Source: Sphingobium lactosutens
GTDB lineage: Bacteria > Pseudomonadota > Alphaproteobacteria > Sphingomonadales > Sphingomonadaceae
Assembly (NCBI RefSeq): GCF_013393185.1
Contig: NZ_QJQX01000035.1
Location: forward strand, 1 to 64,000
Direction of reading: 5' to 3'
DNA length: 64,000 nt
The notes under the pieces are model-generated. The model saw only the letters and a program-made list of their open reading frames with translations, did not search any database and was not told where the DNA came from. The position numbers and the translations under genes are program-made. Shown here in pieces: positions 1-8,128 of this stretch. How positions within the stretch are numbered: the stretch's first letter is position 1; each line of letters starts with the position of its first letter.

Positions 1-1307
1 CCCGCGCCACCGACGCGGGAGAGGGAGAAGCCGGCCTCTGCGGCTTCGGCGACGGGGTAGATGTTGCGCAGGTCGACGAGGGCGTTGCCGTTCATCGAAC
101 CGGCGAGGCGCTTCAGATCGAGGGCGCGGAAGATATCCCATTCGGTGACGAGGACGAGGGCGTCGGCATCCCTGGCGGCCTCATAGGCGTCCTTCGCCAT
201 GGTGACGCCGGGCATCATCGGCGCGGCGACCTCCATGCCTTCGGGATCATAGGCGACGATCTTCGCGCCGGCATCCTCGAGCGCCTGGACGATGGCGATG
301 CTGGGCGCGTCGCGCATGTCGTCGGTGTTGGGCTTGAAGGTGAGGCCGAGCAGCGCGACCGTCTTGCCGCGGGCGTCGCCGCCCAGCGCCTTGACGATCT
401 TGCGGCCCATGGCCCGCTTGCGCAGGTCGTTGACCTGCACCACCGTCTCGACGATGCGGCTGGGGGCGTCATGATCCTGGCCGGTCTTGACCAGCGCCAG
501 CGTGTCCTTGGGGAAGCAGGAGCCGCCATAGCCCGGCCCTGCGTGCAGGAATTTGGAGCCGATGCGATTGTCGAGGCCGATGCCGCGCGACACGTCCTGC
601 ACCTCGGCGCCGACCGCTTCGCACAGGTCGGCCATCTCGTTGATGAAGGTGATCTTGGTCGCCAGGAAGGCGTTGGCGGCATATTTGATCAGCTCGGCGG
701 TGCGACGGCCGGTGAACATGAGCGGCGCCTGGTTGAGGTTGAGCGGCCGGTAGACCTGGCTCATCACCGCGATCGCGCGTTCCGAGCCGGTGGTGCCCAC
801 GACGACGCGGTCGGGCCGCTTGAAGTCGCCGATCGCCGCGCCTTCGCGCAGGAATTCAGGGTTCGACACGCACTGGATGTCGAGATCGGGGCGCAGGTCG
901 CGGGCGATCCGCTCGACCTCGTCGCCAGTGCCCACGGGCACGGTCGACTTGGTGACGATCACCGCCGGGCCGTCGAGCGCCTCGACGATCTCCCGCGCTG
1001 CAGCATAGACGTAGGACAGATCGGCATGGCCATCGCCCCGGCGCGAGGGCGTGCCGACGGCGATGAAGATCGCGTCCGCGCCCTTGACGCCGGTTGCCAG
1101 ATCGGTGGTGAAGGTCAGGCGGCCGGCCGCCGCATTGCTGCCCACCAGCTGGTCGAGGCCCGGCTCGAAGATCGGCATCCGACCGGCTTCGATCGCCGCG
1201 ATCTTGCCCGCGTCCTTGTCGACGCAAACGACGTCATGCCCGAAATCCGCAAAACAGGCTCCCGACACAAGGCCTACATAACCCGTGCCGATCATCGTGA
1301 TTTTCAT
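1..1307 (-). CDS. ugd: UDP-glucose 6-dehydrogenase (3' end cut by window edge)
   Basis: Oxidises UDP-glucose to UDP-glucuronate with two NAD+, feeding cytoplasmic polysaccharide precursor synthesis. The translated minus strand opens with MKITMIGTGYVGLVSG, the Rossmann nucleotide-binding motif, and carries the catalytic-cysteine segment GPGYGGSCFPKD and the C-terminal FKPNTDD signature. Start ATG is at 1305-1307. About 435 codons lie in the window and the reading frame is still open at base 1, so only a few residues should be missing compared with the usual length near 440. It diverges from wecB, with about 165 bp between the two starts, and probably belongs to the same capsule/exopolysaccharide locus. 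Confidence 0.93.
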   Translation of the reverse strand, partial: MKITMIGTGYVGLVSGACFADFGHDVVCVDKDAGKIAAIEAGRMPIFEPGLDQLVGSNAAAGRLTFTTDLATGVKGADAIFIAVGTPSRRGDGHADLSYVYAAAREIVEALDGPAVIVTKSTVPVGTGDEVERIARDLRPDLDIQCVSNPEFLREGAAIGDFKRPDRVVVGTTGSERAIAVMSQVYRPLNLNQAPLMFTGRRTAELIKYAANAFLATKITFINEMADLCEAVGAEVQDVSRGIGLDNRIGSKFLHAGPGYGGSCFPKDTLALVKTGQDHDAPSRIVETVVQVNDLRKRAMGRKIVKALGGDARGKTVALLGLTFKPNTDDMRDAPSIAIVQALEDAGAKIVAYDPEGMEVAAPMMPGVTMAKDAYEAARDADALVLVTEWDIFRALDLKRLAGSMNGNALVDLRNIYPVAEAAEAGFSLSRVGGA

Positions 1308-1472
1308 GAGGTGCTATGGCTCCACATAATATGAAACGGTGCATCGCGCGCCGGCGCCGTAAATCGTTACGGATGGCGTTCGCTGCATTGCAGCGTGGAA
1401 CTGGCATGGCGTTCAGGGCCTGTATACCAATTTCTGCGATGGGGAGACCAAACGACTGATTAGGAAGACGAT

Positions 1473-2600
1473 GTGAAGATAGCGCTGGTTTTTGGCACCC
1501 GTCCCGAAGCGATCAAGATGTTCCCGGTGGTCCACGCCTTGCAGGCAAGGGCGGGCGTGGACGTGCGCGTCATCGTGACGGCGCAGCATCGCGGCCTGCT
1601 GGATCAGGTGCTGGAAATTGCCGGCATCGCCCCCGACATCGATCTGGACGTGATGGTGCCCAACCAGACGCTGGACGGATTGACGGCGAAGCTGATCGTC
1701 GAACTGGGCAAGGCGTTCGACGCTGAAAAGCCCGACCGGGTGGTCGTGCATGGCGATACGCTGACCACCATGGTCGCCAGCCTCGCCGCCTATTATCGCA
1801 AGATTCCGGTCGCCCATGTCGAGGCGGGCCTGCGCAGCGGCGACATCCATCATCCCTGGCCGGAGGAAGTGAACAGGCGCGTCGTCGCCTGCATCGCCGA
1901 CATGAACTTCGCGCCGACCCGGGCCGCGGCTGACGCGCTGCTGGCCGAGAATCGCGATCCCGCCAGCATCCACATCACCGGCAACACCGTGATCGACGCG
2001 CTGCTGGCGACCCGGGCGCGGGTGCTGGCGCAGCCGTCGCTGGCGAGCGGGCTGGACGATCTGGCCGCGCGTTTCGCGGGCAAGCGGATCGTCGCCGTGA
2101 CCAGCCACCGGCGCGAGAATTTCGGCGGCGGCATGGAGGCGATCGCCCGATCGATCGCGGACATCGCCGCCCGGCCGGACGTGGCGGTCATCTTCCCCGT
2201 CCATCCCAACCCCAATGTGCGGCCCGTCATGGACGCGGTGCTGGGCGATCTGCCCAACGTCGCGATGATAGAGCCGCTCGACTATCCCCATTTCGTGCGG
2301 CTGCTCGACATGAGCCATCTCGTGCTGACCGACAGCGGCGGCGTGCAGGAGGAAGCGCCCTCGCTTGGCAAGCCGGTGCTGGTGATGCGCGAAACGACCG
2401 AACGCCCCGAAGGTGTGGAAGCGGGGACAGCGAAGCTGGTCGGGGCGGATCGGACGAGGATCGTGCGCGAAGTGCTGGCACTGCTGGATGACGAAAACGC
2501 TTATCAGGCCATGGCGCTGGCGCATAATCCCTTCGGCGACGGGCGGGCGGCGGAGCAGATTGCCGATATAATCGCGGCGGGAGGGAGCGTGCCGCAATAA
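1473..2600 (+). CDS. wecB: UDP-N-acetylglucosamine 2-epimerase (non-hydrolysing)
   Basis: Interconverts UDP-GlcNAc and UDP-ManNAc in the cytoplasm, the first committed step to ManNAc/ManNAcA-containing glycans. The 375-aa protein has the family motifs GTRPEAIKMFPVV at the N-terminus, HVEAGLRSGD, TSHRRENFGGG and LTDSGGVQEEAPSLGKP. Start is GTG, supported by AGGAAG about 6 nt upstream. It is followed, after a small hypothetical gene, by the UDP-ManNAc dehydrogenase gene, which fits a UDP-ManNAcA pathway. Length and motifs are complete and nothing looks degraded. Confidence 0.95.
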   Translation: MKIALVFGTRPEAIKMFPVVHALQARAGVDVRVIVTAQHRGLLDQVLEIAGIAPDIDLDVMVPNQTLDGLTAKLIVELGKAFDAEKPDRVVVHGDTLTTMVASLAAYYRKIPVAHVEAGLRSGDIHHPWPEEVNRRVVACIADMNFAPTRAAADALLAENRDPASIHITGNTVIDALLATRARVLAQPSLASGLDDLAARFAGKRIVAVTSHRRENFGGGMEAIARSIADIAARPDVAVIFPVHPNPNVRPVMDAVLGDLPNVAMIEPLDYPHFVRLLDMSHLVLTDSGGVQEEAPSLGKPVLVMRETTERPEGVEAGTAKLVGADRTRIVREVLALLDDENAYQAMALAHNPFGDGRAAEQIADIIAAGGSVPQ

Positions 2601-2722
2601 AGGCGGCGACGGTGCGGCCACTATCTGCTACCGGACAGCATCGCCGCGAACCCTGCCCGCAAGCATTCGCCACGACCGAGAGACAATTCGCGCTCCCGCT
2701 TGCATCGCAAGGAGCGTGTTCC

Positions 2723-2779
2723 ATGATCATTCTGATTTCCTGTGCCCCGATTGCCGGCCTGAAGGGGCTGTCCACATGA
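2723..2779 (+). CDS. possible 18-aa leader peptide
   Basis: A very short reading frame (MIILISCAPIAGLKGLST) starts 8-9 nt after a strong AAGGAG at about 2709-2714. Its stop overlaps the next start codon as ATGA at 2776-2779. That geometry suggests translational coupling to the 78-aa gene that follows. No function can be assigned. It may equally be a chance ORF, with the following gene starting at 2776 on its own GAAGGGG. Confidence 0.3.
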   Translation: MIILISCAPIAGLKGLST

Positions 2780-3012
2780 GCCGCGCCATCAACCTCGACG
2801 CGTCGCTGGACGATGTGAAAGCGCTGTGCGAACGCCATGCCATCGCCATTTCGACGATTGAACCGCTGACATCGGGCGGCACGCGTGTCGTCCTGCTCAA
2901 TCCCGATGGCGCGGATCGCATCCGCACCCTGATGAAGGCGAAGATCATCACGACGGCGGTGGTGCGATCGCCGATGCACATGGCGCGTCAGCCCCTGCCG
3001 CGTTATCGCTAG
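2776..3012 (+). CDS. hypothetical protein, 78 aa
   Basis: Small soluble protein with no recognised domain, located between wecB and wecC. It begins MSRAINLDASLDDVK. ATG at 2776 was chosen because it follows GAAGGGG and overlaps the stop of the 18-aa ORF. The same frame could be extended upstream to a GTG at 2716, but that would bypass the good ribosome site. Predicted mixed alpha/beta, no signal peptide or membrane segment. Its link to polysaccharide synthesis is positional only. Confidence 0.55.
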   Translation: MSRAINLDASLDDVKALCERHAIAISTIEPLTSGGTRVVLLNPDGADRIRTLMKAKIITTAVVRSPMHMARQPLPRYR

Positions 3013-3075
3013 AGCATTCTGAAGTCCACTGGCACAGCCGACGGCTCGCAGAACGCGGTAATCAAAAAGGCAAAA

Positions 3076-3113
3076 AGAGCCGTGAACGATATGATCCAAA
3101 CGTTCCCGGCTCT
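3076..3113 (+). repeat. 13-bp inverted repeat (hairpin) upstream of wecC
   Basis: AGAGCCGTGAACG at 3076-3088 pairs with CGTTCCCGGCTCT at 3101-3113 with one mismatch and a 12-nt loop. It sits in the roughly 225-bp gap before wecC and covers a GTG that could be misread as an upstream wecC start. No T-tract follows, so it is more likely an RNA or operator structure than a simple terminator. Confidence 0.5.
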
Positions 3114-3237
3114 AAGGGCTGGAGCATCGCGCTCCAACCAGGCGCGCGACGGGCACGGGGCAAGCGTTACCGAAATCTTCAGCATTTCCGGGCAGAAAGG
3201 CCGCCAATTTGCAACGGCCCAAAGGATTGCCCGCCTC

Positions 3238-4533
3238 ATGCCCGTCGACACCAAGCAGAAGGTTTCCGTCATCGGCCTTGGCTATATCGGCCTGCCGACC
3301 GCGGCGCTGATCGCGCGCGGGGGATGCCAGGTGGTGGGCGTGGACGTGTCCGCGCATGTGGTGGAAACGGTCAATTCGGGTCGCGTTCATATCGAGGAGG
3401 TCGATCTGGACGGCCTGGTGCAGGGCGTGGTCGCGCGCGGCAATCTGCGCGCCAGCCTTGAGGTCGAGGAAAGCGACGTCTTCATTATCGCCGTCCCCAC
3501 TCCGGTAGCGGAAGATCGCGCACCCGACATTTCCTATGTCCTCAAGGCCGCGCGGACGATCGCGCCAGTGCTGAAGGTGGGTGACACCGTCATTCTGGAA
3601 TCGACATCGCCTGTCGGCACGACCGAGGCGATGCGCGACGTGATCGGATCGATCCGGCCTGACCTGAAGATGCCGAGCGCCAGCGGCGCGGGCGACATCG
3701 CCATCGCCTATTGCCCGGAGCGGGTTCTGCCCGGCCGCATCCTGGTCGAACTGATCGACAATGATCGCTGCATCGGCGGCATCACGCCGCGCTGCGCGCG
3801 CAAGGCGCTGGGCTTCTATCGCCAGTTCGTGCGTGGCGCCTGCATCACCACCACCGCCCGCGCGGCCGAGATGGTGAAGCTGGTCGAAAACAGCTTCCGC
3901 GACGTCAACATCGCCTTCGCCAACGAACTGTCGGTGATCGCGGAGAATATGGACATCGACGTGTGGGAGGTGATCCGCCTCGCCAACCGGCACCCGCGCG
4001 TCAATATCCTCAATCCCGGCCCCGGCGTCGGCGGCCATTGCATCGCCGTCGATCCCTGGTTCATCGTCCATGGCGACCCCGAGAACGCCCGCATCATCCG
4101 CACCGCGCGTGAGGTGAATGACGGCAAGACAGATCATGTGGTGGCAAAGGCATCCGACATGATCGACGATTTCGTCGGCGAGGACGTCGCCTGCCTCGGC
4201 CTCGCCTTCAAGGCGAATATCGATGATTTTCGCGAAAGCCCGGCGGTGAAGGTCGCCGCACGGCTCGCGCGCCGCTATGGCCGCCGCATCAAGCTGGTCG
4301 AACCCTATGCGCAGGAACTGCCCATGGACTTCGCCGGAACGGGTGCCGAATTGATCGATCTCGATACGGCTCTGGAACAATGCGGCCTGTTCGTCATTCT
4401 GGTCGATCATGATATGTTCAAATCGGTCCCCGTCGACGAACGCGCCGGCAAGGCAGTGTATGACACGCGGGGAATCTGGCCCGACCAGCCCCGCCGGATT
4501 TCTGCTGCCGCAACAGGGCGCATCGCCGTCTGA
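3238..4533 (+). CDS. wecC: UDP-N-acetyl-D-mannosamine dehydrogenase
   Basis: NAD-dependent four-electron oxidation of UDP-ManNAc to UDP-ManNAcA in the cytoplasm, the step after WecB. The 431-aa protein starts MPVDTKQKVSVIGLGYIGLP (Rossmann motif), has the catalytic cysteine in NPGPGVGGHCIAVDPW and the C-terminal LGLAFKANIDDFRESPA segment. ATG 3238 places the Rossmann strand at the usual position near residue 10 and gives a normal length. A GTG at 3082 would add about 52 non-conserved residues across a hairpin and was rejected. It belongs with wecB and the downstream export genes. Confidence 0.93.
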   Translation: MPVDTKQKVSVIGLGYIGLPTAALIARGGCQVVGVDVSAHVVETVNSGRVHIEEVDLDGLVQGVVARGNLRASLEVEESDVFIIAVPTPVAEDRAPDISYVLKAARTIAPVLKVGDTVILESTSPVGTTEAMRDVIGSIRPDLKMPSASGAGDIAIAYCPERVLPGRILVELIDNDRCIGGITPRCARKALGFYRQFVRGACITTTARAAEMVKLVENSFRDVNIAFANELSVIAENMDIDVWEVIRLANRHPRVNILNPGPGVGGHCIAVDPWFIVHGDPENARIIRTAREVNDGKTDHVVAKASDMIDDFVGEDVACLGLAFKANIDDFRESPAVKVAARLARRYGRRIKLVEPYAQELPMDFAGTGAELIDLDTALEQCGLFVILVDHDMFKSVPVDERAGKAVYDTRGIWPDQPRRISAAATGRIAV

Positions 4534-4656
4534 TCGTCATCAGGCCGGCGCGCCCCGTCGCGCCAACGGTTGCCATACCCCCGCCCCGTCGCTAACCCCC
4601 GGTTCCAACGGCGCTTGTCTGCGCCCCGGATCAATCGCCAGAGGGGGACATGAGGC

Positions 4657-5361
4657 ATGAAGCGCAGGCGCTCGCCGCGACTTTGGATGGCTGCCCTGGC
4701 TCTGCCGGGACTGGCAGGCTGCTCTACGGTAGAGAAGGCGCCGGAGGGCGAGGCCGCCTATGCGGTCGTTCCCTCGCCGCCTGCCGTCGGCATGGATTAT
4801 CGTATTGCGCCCGACGATGTGCTGCGCATCAGCGTCTATCATGAGCCGGACCTGTCGCTGGAAGATGCGCAGGTCAGCGCCACCGGCATGGTCCGCATGC
4901 CGCTGATCGGTGATGTATCGATCGGCGGGCTGACGTCAGGGGAGGCTGCGGACGTCATCGCCGGACGCCTCGGCGAACGTTATCTCGTGTCGCCGCAGGT
5001 GACGCTGTTCGTGAAGAAGGCAGTGGGTCGTCGCATCACGCTGGACGGCGAGGTGCGCGAACCGGGCCTCTATCCGTTCGATGGGCGATTGACCCTGTCG
5101 CAGGCGCTGGCGCTGGGCAAGGGGCCGACGCGGCTCGCGGGCCTGAAGCAGATCGTCGTCGTGCGCCGGATGGACGGCCAGCGGCAGGCGGCGATGTTCG
5201 ATCTGGGCGCCATCCGCAAGGGCGAAGCGCCCGATCCCGAAATCTTGCCCGGCGATCAGGTGATCGTCGGCCTCTCGCGCGCCAAGGCGATATTGGGCGG
5301 TGCGCTGATCGCGGTGCCGGTCCTCGCGGCGGGCTTCATCGCGCTGGACGGAGGGAATTGA
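4657..5361 (+). CDS. polysaccharide export outer-membrane lipoprotein (Wza-like)
   Basis: Forms the outer-membrane exit channel for capsule/exopolysaccharide. The 234-aa precursor has a basic start MKRRRSPRLW, a hydrophobic stretch and lipobox LAGC (acylated Cys near residue 22), then a Poly_export domain (YRIAPDDVLRISVYHEPDLS) and an SLBB-type domain (GRRITLDGEVREPGLYPFDG). A hydrophobic segment at the C-terminus (ILGGALIAVPVLAAGFIAL) may be the membrane helix. It is shorter than E. coli Wza (about 380 aa), as in GumB-like proteins. ATG 4657 follows GAGGGGGACATGAGGC. Its TGA overlaps the next ATG by one base. Confidence 0.9.
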   Translation: MKRRRSPRLWMAALALPGLAGCSTVEKAPEGEAAYAVVPSPPAVGMDYRIAPDDVLRISVYHEPDLSLEDAQVSATGMVRMPLIGDVSIGGLTSGEAADVIAGRLGERYLVSPQVTLFVKKAVGRRITLDGEVREPGLYPFDGRLTLSQALALGKGPTRLAGLKQIVVVRRMDGQRQAAMFDLGAIRKGEAPDPEILPGDQVIVGLSRAKAILGGALIAVPVLAAGFIALDGGN

Positions 5362-7505
5362 TGGCCGCGCCCCTGACCGAAACGCCTGACAGCGCCGAAG
5401 TGGAGGGCGCGGGTGCGCGTCTGTCGCGCGGCGCCCATGTCTACTGGACGGTGCTGCGCCGGCATCGCGTGATCCTGTTCGTCACCATGGCGCTCTGCCT
5501 GCTGGCGGCGTTGCTCTATATCCTGCTCTCGACCCCGGACTATCGCGCGACCGCTTCGGTCGAGGTCGAGGATCTGCCGGCGGGCGCAGCGGGCGCGGGA
5601 ACGCCCCGTCCCAACACCGACGACACTGAAACGGTGATGCAGACCGAACTGGAGGTTCTGCGCAGCCGTGCGCTGGCAGAGGAAGTGGCGCGCAGCCTGG
5701 CGCTGGTCGGCACGCCGACTTTCTTCGAGGGCATGGGCGTCCGCCGGCCCAAGGAAGGATCGGGCGGCCTCAGCCAGCGACAGGTGGAGCAGGAGCAGGT
5801 CATCGCCCTGCTGCGCCAGAATCTGGAAGTCGGCCTGCCGGGCAAGTCGCGCATCATCCGCATCAGCTTCGTCAGCGCCGATCCGACCCTGTCGGCGCGC
5901 GTTGCCAATGGCTATGCCGACAGCCTGATCCGGTCGGACCTCAAGCGGGGCTTTGAATCGGGCGTGCAGGCGCGCCGTTTCCTGCTGGGTGAACTGGACA
6001 GCGCGCGCAAGGATCTGTCGCGCGCGGAACGCGACCTGGCCGTCTACGCCGCGCGCGCTGGCGGTGCGCCAGTAGATCCCTCGCAGGGTGATGCTGAAAA
6101 GGCGGCCGACAAGGCGAAGGCCCAGCCGGCCGAACCCAAATTCGCGCCCTCCGAGGGATCGATCGAAACACGGCTGGCGCAACTCAACGGCTATCGCGCG
6201 CAGGCGGTGTCGGACCGGATCGCCGCACAGAAGCGCTGGGAAAGCGCTCGACGCGCCAGCGCCGAGACGCTGCCTGAAGTGTTGAATAATGGCGCGATGC
6301 AGGCGTTGATGGCGGAGCGGGCGAAACTGCGCGCGTCGCTTGTCGAGGAACGGCAGTTCCGCAAGGATGCGCATCCCGAAATGCGCGAGGCGCGGGCAAA
6401 GCTGGCGGCGCTGGACGATCAGACGCAGGATATGGCGAACCGCATCCGCGCGTCGCTCAGGGAGCAATATGACGTCGCCGTCCATGGCGAAAAGCAGATC
6501 GCGTCCGAGATTTCGGAGCTGGAGCGCGACGCCCAGACCGCGCGCGGTCGCGATGTCCAGATGGGCATCTACGAACGTACCGTCGACACCTATCGGATGC
6601 TGCATGACAGCCTGTTGCAGCGCTATCGCGACATGGCGTCGCAGGCTGGCTTCCAGGCTGGACGCATCCAGCCGCTTGACCGGGCGGCGGTGCCGGCGCG
6701 GCCCTTCTCGCCCAAGGTCGGCGAGACGTTGCTGTTCGCGGCGTTGGGTGGGCTGGCGCTGGGATTGCTGCTGGTCGGCGCGCGTCATGTGTTCGACGAC
6801 GCTGTGACGTCGGCCGATACGCTGGCGGAGCGGGTTGGACTGCCACTGCTGGGTTCGGTGCCGGTGACGGGAGACAATCCCCAGCCTCCAGAAATCTTCA
6901 CCCCGATCGCGCGTTCCCTGTTGCTGGCGTCTACCAGCGGTCTGCCGCGTTCCATCCTCGTCACCAGCGCGCAGGAGGGGGAGGGCAAGTCGCTGACTCT
7001 CAACGCTCTGTCGCGGGCGCTGGCGGGGCTTGGCAAAAAGGTGCTGGTCATCGACGGCGACATGCGCCGCCCGGTCCAGCATGCGCTGTTCCGCGTCGCT
7101 CCCGCCAGGGGCATCAGTGAAGTGCTGACCGGTCAGTCCAAGGCGGCGGACGCGATCATTCCGACCGGCGTCGACGGTGTGTCGCTGTTGCCTTGTGGTG
7201 CGGTGCCGCCCAATCCGACCGAGTTGCTGGCGACCCCGGCGCTCGATGCGCTGCTGGCGGTTGTGTCCGACGACTATGACACGATCCTGATCGACGCGCC
7301 GCCGATCCTGGGGCTGGGCGACACGCCTCTGCTTGGCGCGCGGGTGCAGGCGAGCCTGATGGTCGTCGAATGGGGCCGCAACCATCATGGCGGCCTGCGC
7401 GTGTCGGTCGAGCGGCTGCGCCGGGCCGGCGGCGTCATCATCGGCGCCATCCTGACCAAGCAACAGGGCCGTGCGCTGGAATATGACTATCACCGGGGCG
7501 GGTGA
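5361..7505 (+). CDS. polysaccharide co-polymerase / BY-type tyrosine kinase (Wzc/GumC-like)
   Basis: Inner-membrane protein that controls polysaccharide chain length and autophosphorylates on C-terminal tyrosines. In order: cytoplasmic N-terminus, first membrane helix (about residues 36-55), a long periplasmic coiled-coil domain, second helix (about 455-472), then a cytoplasmic P-loop kinase with Walker A EGEGKS near residue 540, GDMRRP (Walker A') and ILIDAPP (Walker B). Only two tyrosines lie at the extreme C-terminus (Y708 and Y710 in EYDY), a small cluster compared with E. coli Wzc. Length is 714 aa. It is translationally coupled (TGATG) to the export lipoprotein gene. No separate phosphatase gene is seen nearby. 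Confidence 0.92.
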   Translation: MAAPLTETPDSAEVEGAGARLSRGAHVYWTVLRRHRVILFVTMALCLLAALLYILLSTPDYRATASVEVEDLPAGAAGAGTPRPNTDDTETVMQTELEVLRSRALAEEVARSLALVGTPTFFEGMGVRRPKEGSGGLSQRQVEQEQVIALLRQNLEVGLPGKSRIIRISFVSADPTLSARVANGYADSLIRSDLKRGFESGVQARRFLLGELDSARKDLSRAERDLAVYAARAGGAPVDPSQGDAEKAADKAKAQPAEPKFAPSEGSIETRLAQLNGYRAQAVSDRIAAQKRWESARRASAETLPEVLNNGAMQALMAERAKLRASLVEERQFRKDAHPEMREARAKLAALDDQTQDMANRIRASLREQYDVAVHGEKQIASEISELERDAQTARGRDVQMGIYERTVDTYRMLHDSLLQRYRDMASQAGFQAGRIQPLDRAAVPARPFSPKVGETLLFAALGGLALGLLLVGARHVFDDAVTSADTLAERVGLPLLGSVPVTGDNPQPPEIFTPIARSLLLASTSGLPRSILVTSAQEGEGKSLTLNALSRALAGLGKKVLVIDGDMRRPVQHALFRVAPARGISEVLTGQSKAADAIIPTGVDGVSLLPCGAVPPNPTELLATPALDALLAVVSDDYDTILIDAPPILGLGDTPLLGARVQASLMVVEWGRNHHGGLRVSVERLRRAGGVIIGAILTKQQGRALEYDYHRGG

Positions 7506-7551
7506 GCGACGCTTCCCCTCCCGAAGCCTTTGTTACGCTGGTAAAGCCTGC

Positions 7552-7686
7552 TTAGAGCACGTCCCCGAACATGAACCAGATAAGCGCAAGCCATGCAACA
7601 AGGCCCACCGCGCCCAAGATCACCCCTGACCGGGCGCGGATCGCAGGCCAGAGGCCGCGGGATTCGTCTTCGTCTTCTATCTCCAT
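7552..7686 (-). CDS. small membrane protein, 44 aa
   Basis: Too short for most gene callers. The frame starts MEIEDEDESRGLWPAI and ends with a single hydrophobic helix, VILGAVGLVAWLALIWFMF, followed by GDVL. An acidic soluble head and one membrane span suggest an inner-membrane micropeptide. GGGGCGG lies directly before the ATG. It is the last gene of the minus-strand trehalose operon, 31 bp after the START-like gene. Function unknown. Confidence 0.6.
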   Translation of the reverse strand: MEIEDEDESRGLWPAIRARSGVILGAVGLVAWLALIWFMFGDVL

Positions 7687-7717
7687 CCGCCCCGCGTAGC
7701 GTCGGATGCGGTCGCGC

Positions 7718-8128
7718 TCAAGCCGGGGGCATGGCTTCCAGCAGCGCCTTGAGCGTCTGGAGATCCTTCTTCACCATATCCGCGTCATGATCGAACGCAG
7801 CGTCGTCCATGTCCGGCTGTCGCAGCAAGGTGAAAATCACCTCCGTGCCGCCGTCATTGCCGATCATGCGCAGCGGAATATGGATTTCGGGCTTGCCCGC
7901 GATACGGACCCGATGGTCCAGGACGCCATATGCGTTGGGCGGCGAAAATTCGACCAAGGCCGGACCTTGCGGCGTATCTGCTATCCAGCCTTGCGCGGTG
8001 CGATGTAGCGAGGTTGAAAGGCCTGCCGCCCAGCGCGGGAAATTTTCCGGACGATGGGTAAAATCATAGGCACGGGCGAACGGCACGGCGATGCCGATGC
8101 CCAGATGCCGTGCCTGCCGCAGTGGCAT
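7718..8128 (-). CDS. SRPBCC/START-fold protein
   Basis: A 136-aa protein starting MPLRQARHLGIGIAVPFARA. The pattern of an N-terminal strand, FARAYDFTHRPENFPRWAAG, a central beta sheet and a long C-terminal helix (DADMVKKDLQTLKALLEAM) matches the polyketide cyclase/dehydrase (SRPBCC) fold, which binds hydrophobic ligands. Its exact role is unknown. The ATG at 8126-8128 overlaps the otsA stop by one base, so it is translated with the trehalose genes. A longer upstream reading inside otsA was rejected. Confidence 0.75.
   Translation of the reverse strand: MPLRQARHLGIGIAVPFARAYDFTHRPENFPRWAAGLSTSLHRTAQGWIADTPQGPALVEFSPPNAYGVLDHRVRIAGKPEIHIPLRMIGNDGGTEVIFTLLRQPDMDDAAFDHDADMVKKDLQTLKALLEAMPPA

Noticed and set aside
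3082..3237. GTG 3082 as the start of wecC
   Set aside because: It adds non-conserved residues, lies within a hairpin and has no ribosome site; ATG 3238 gives the family N-terminus.
5256..7493. 745-codon open frame antisense to the Wzc-like kinase
   Set aside because: Mirror frame of a well-conserved kinase gene, with no motifs of its own.
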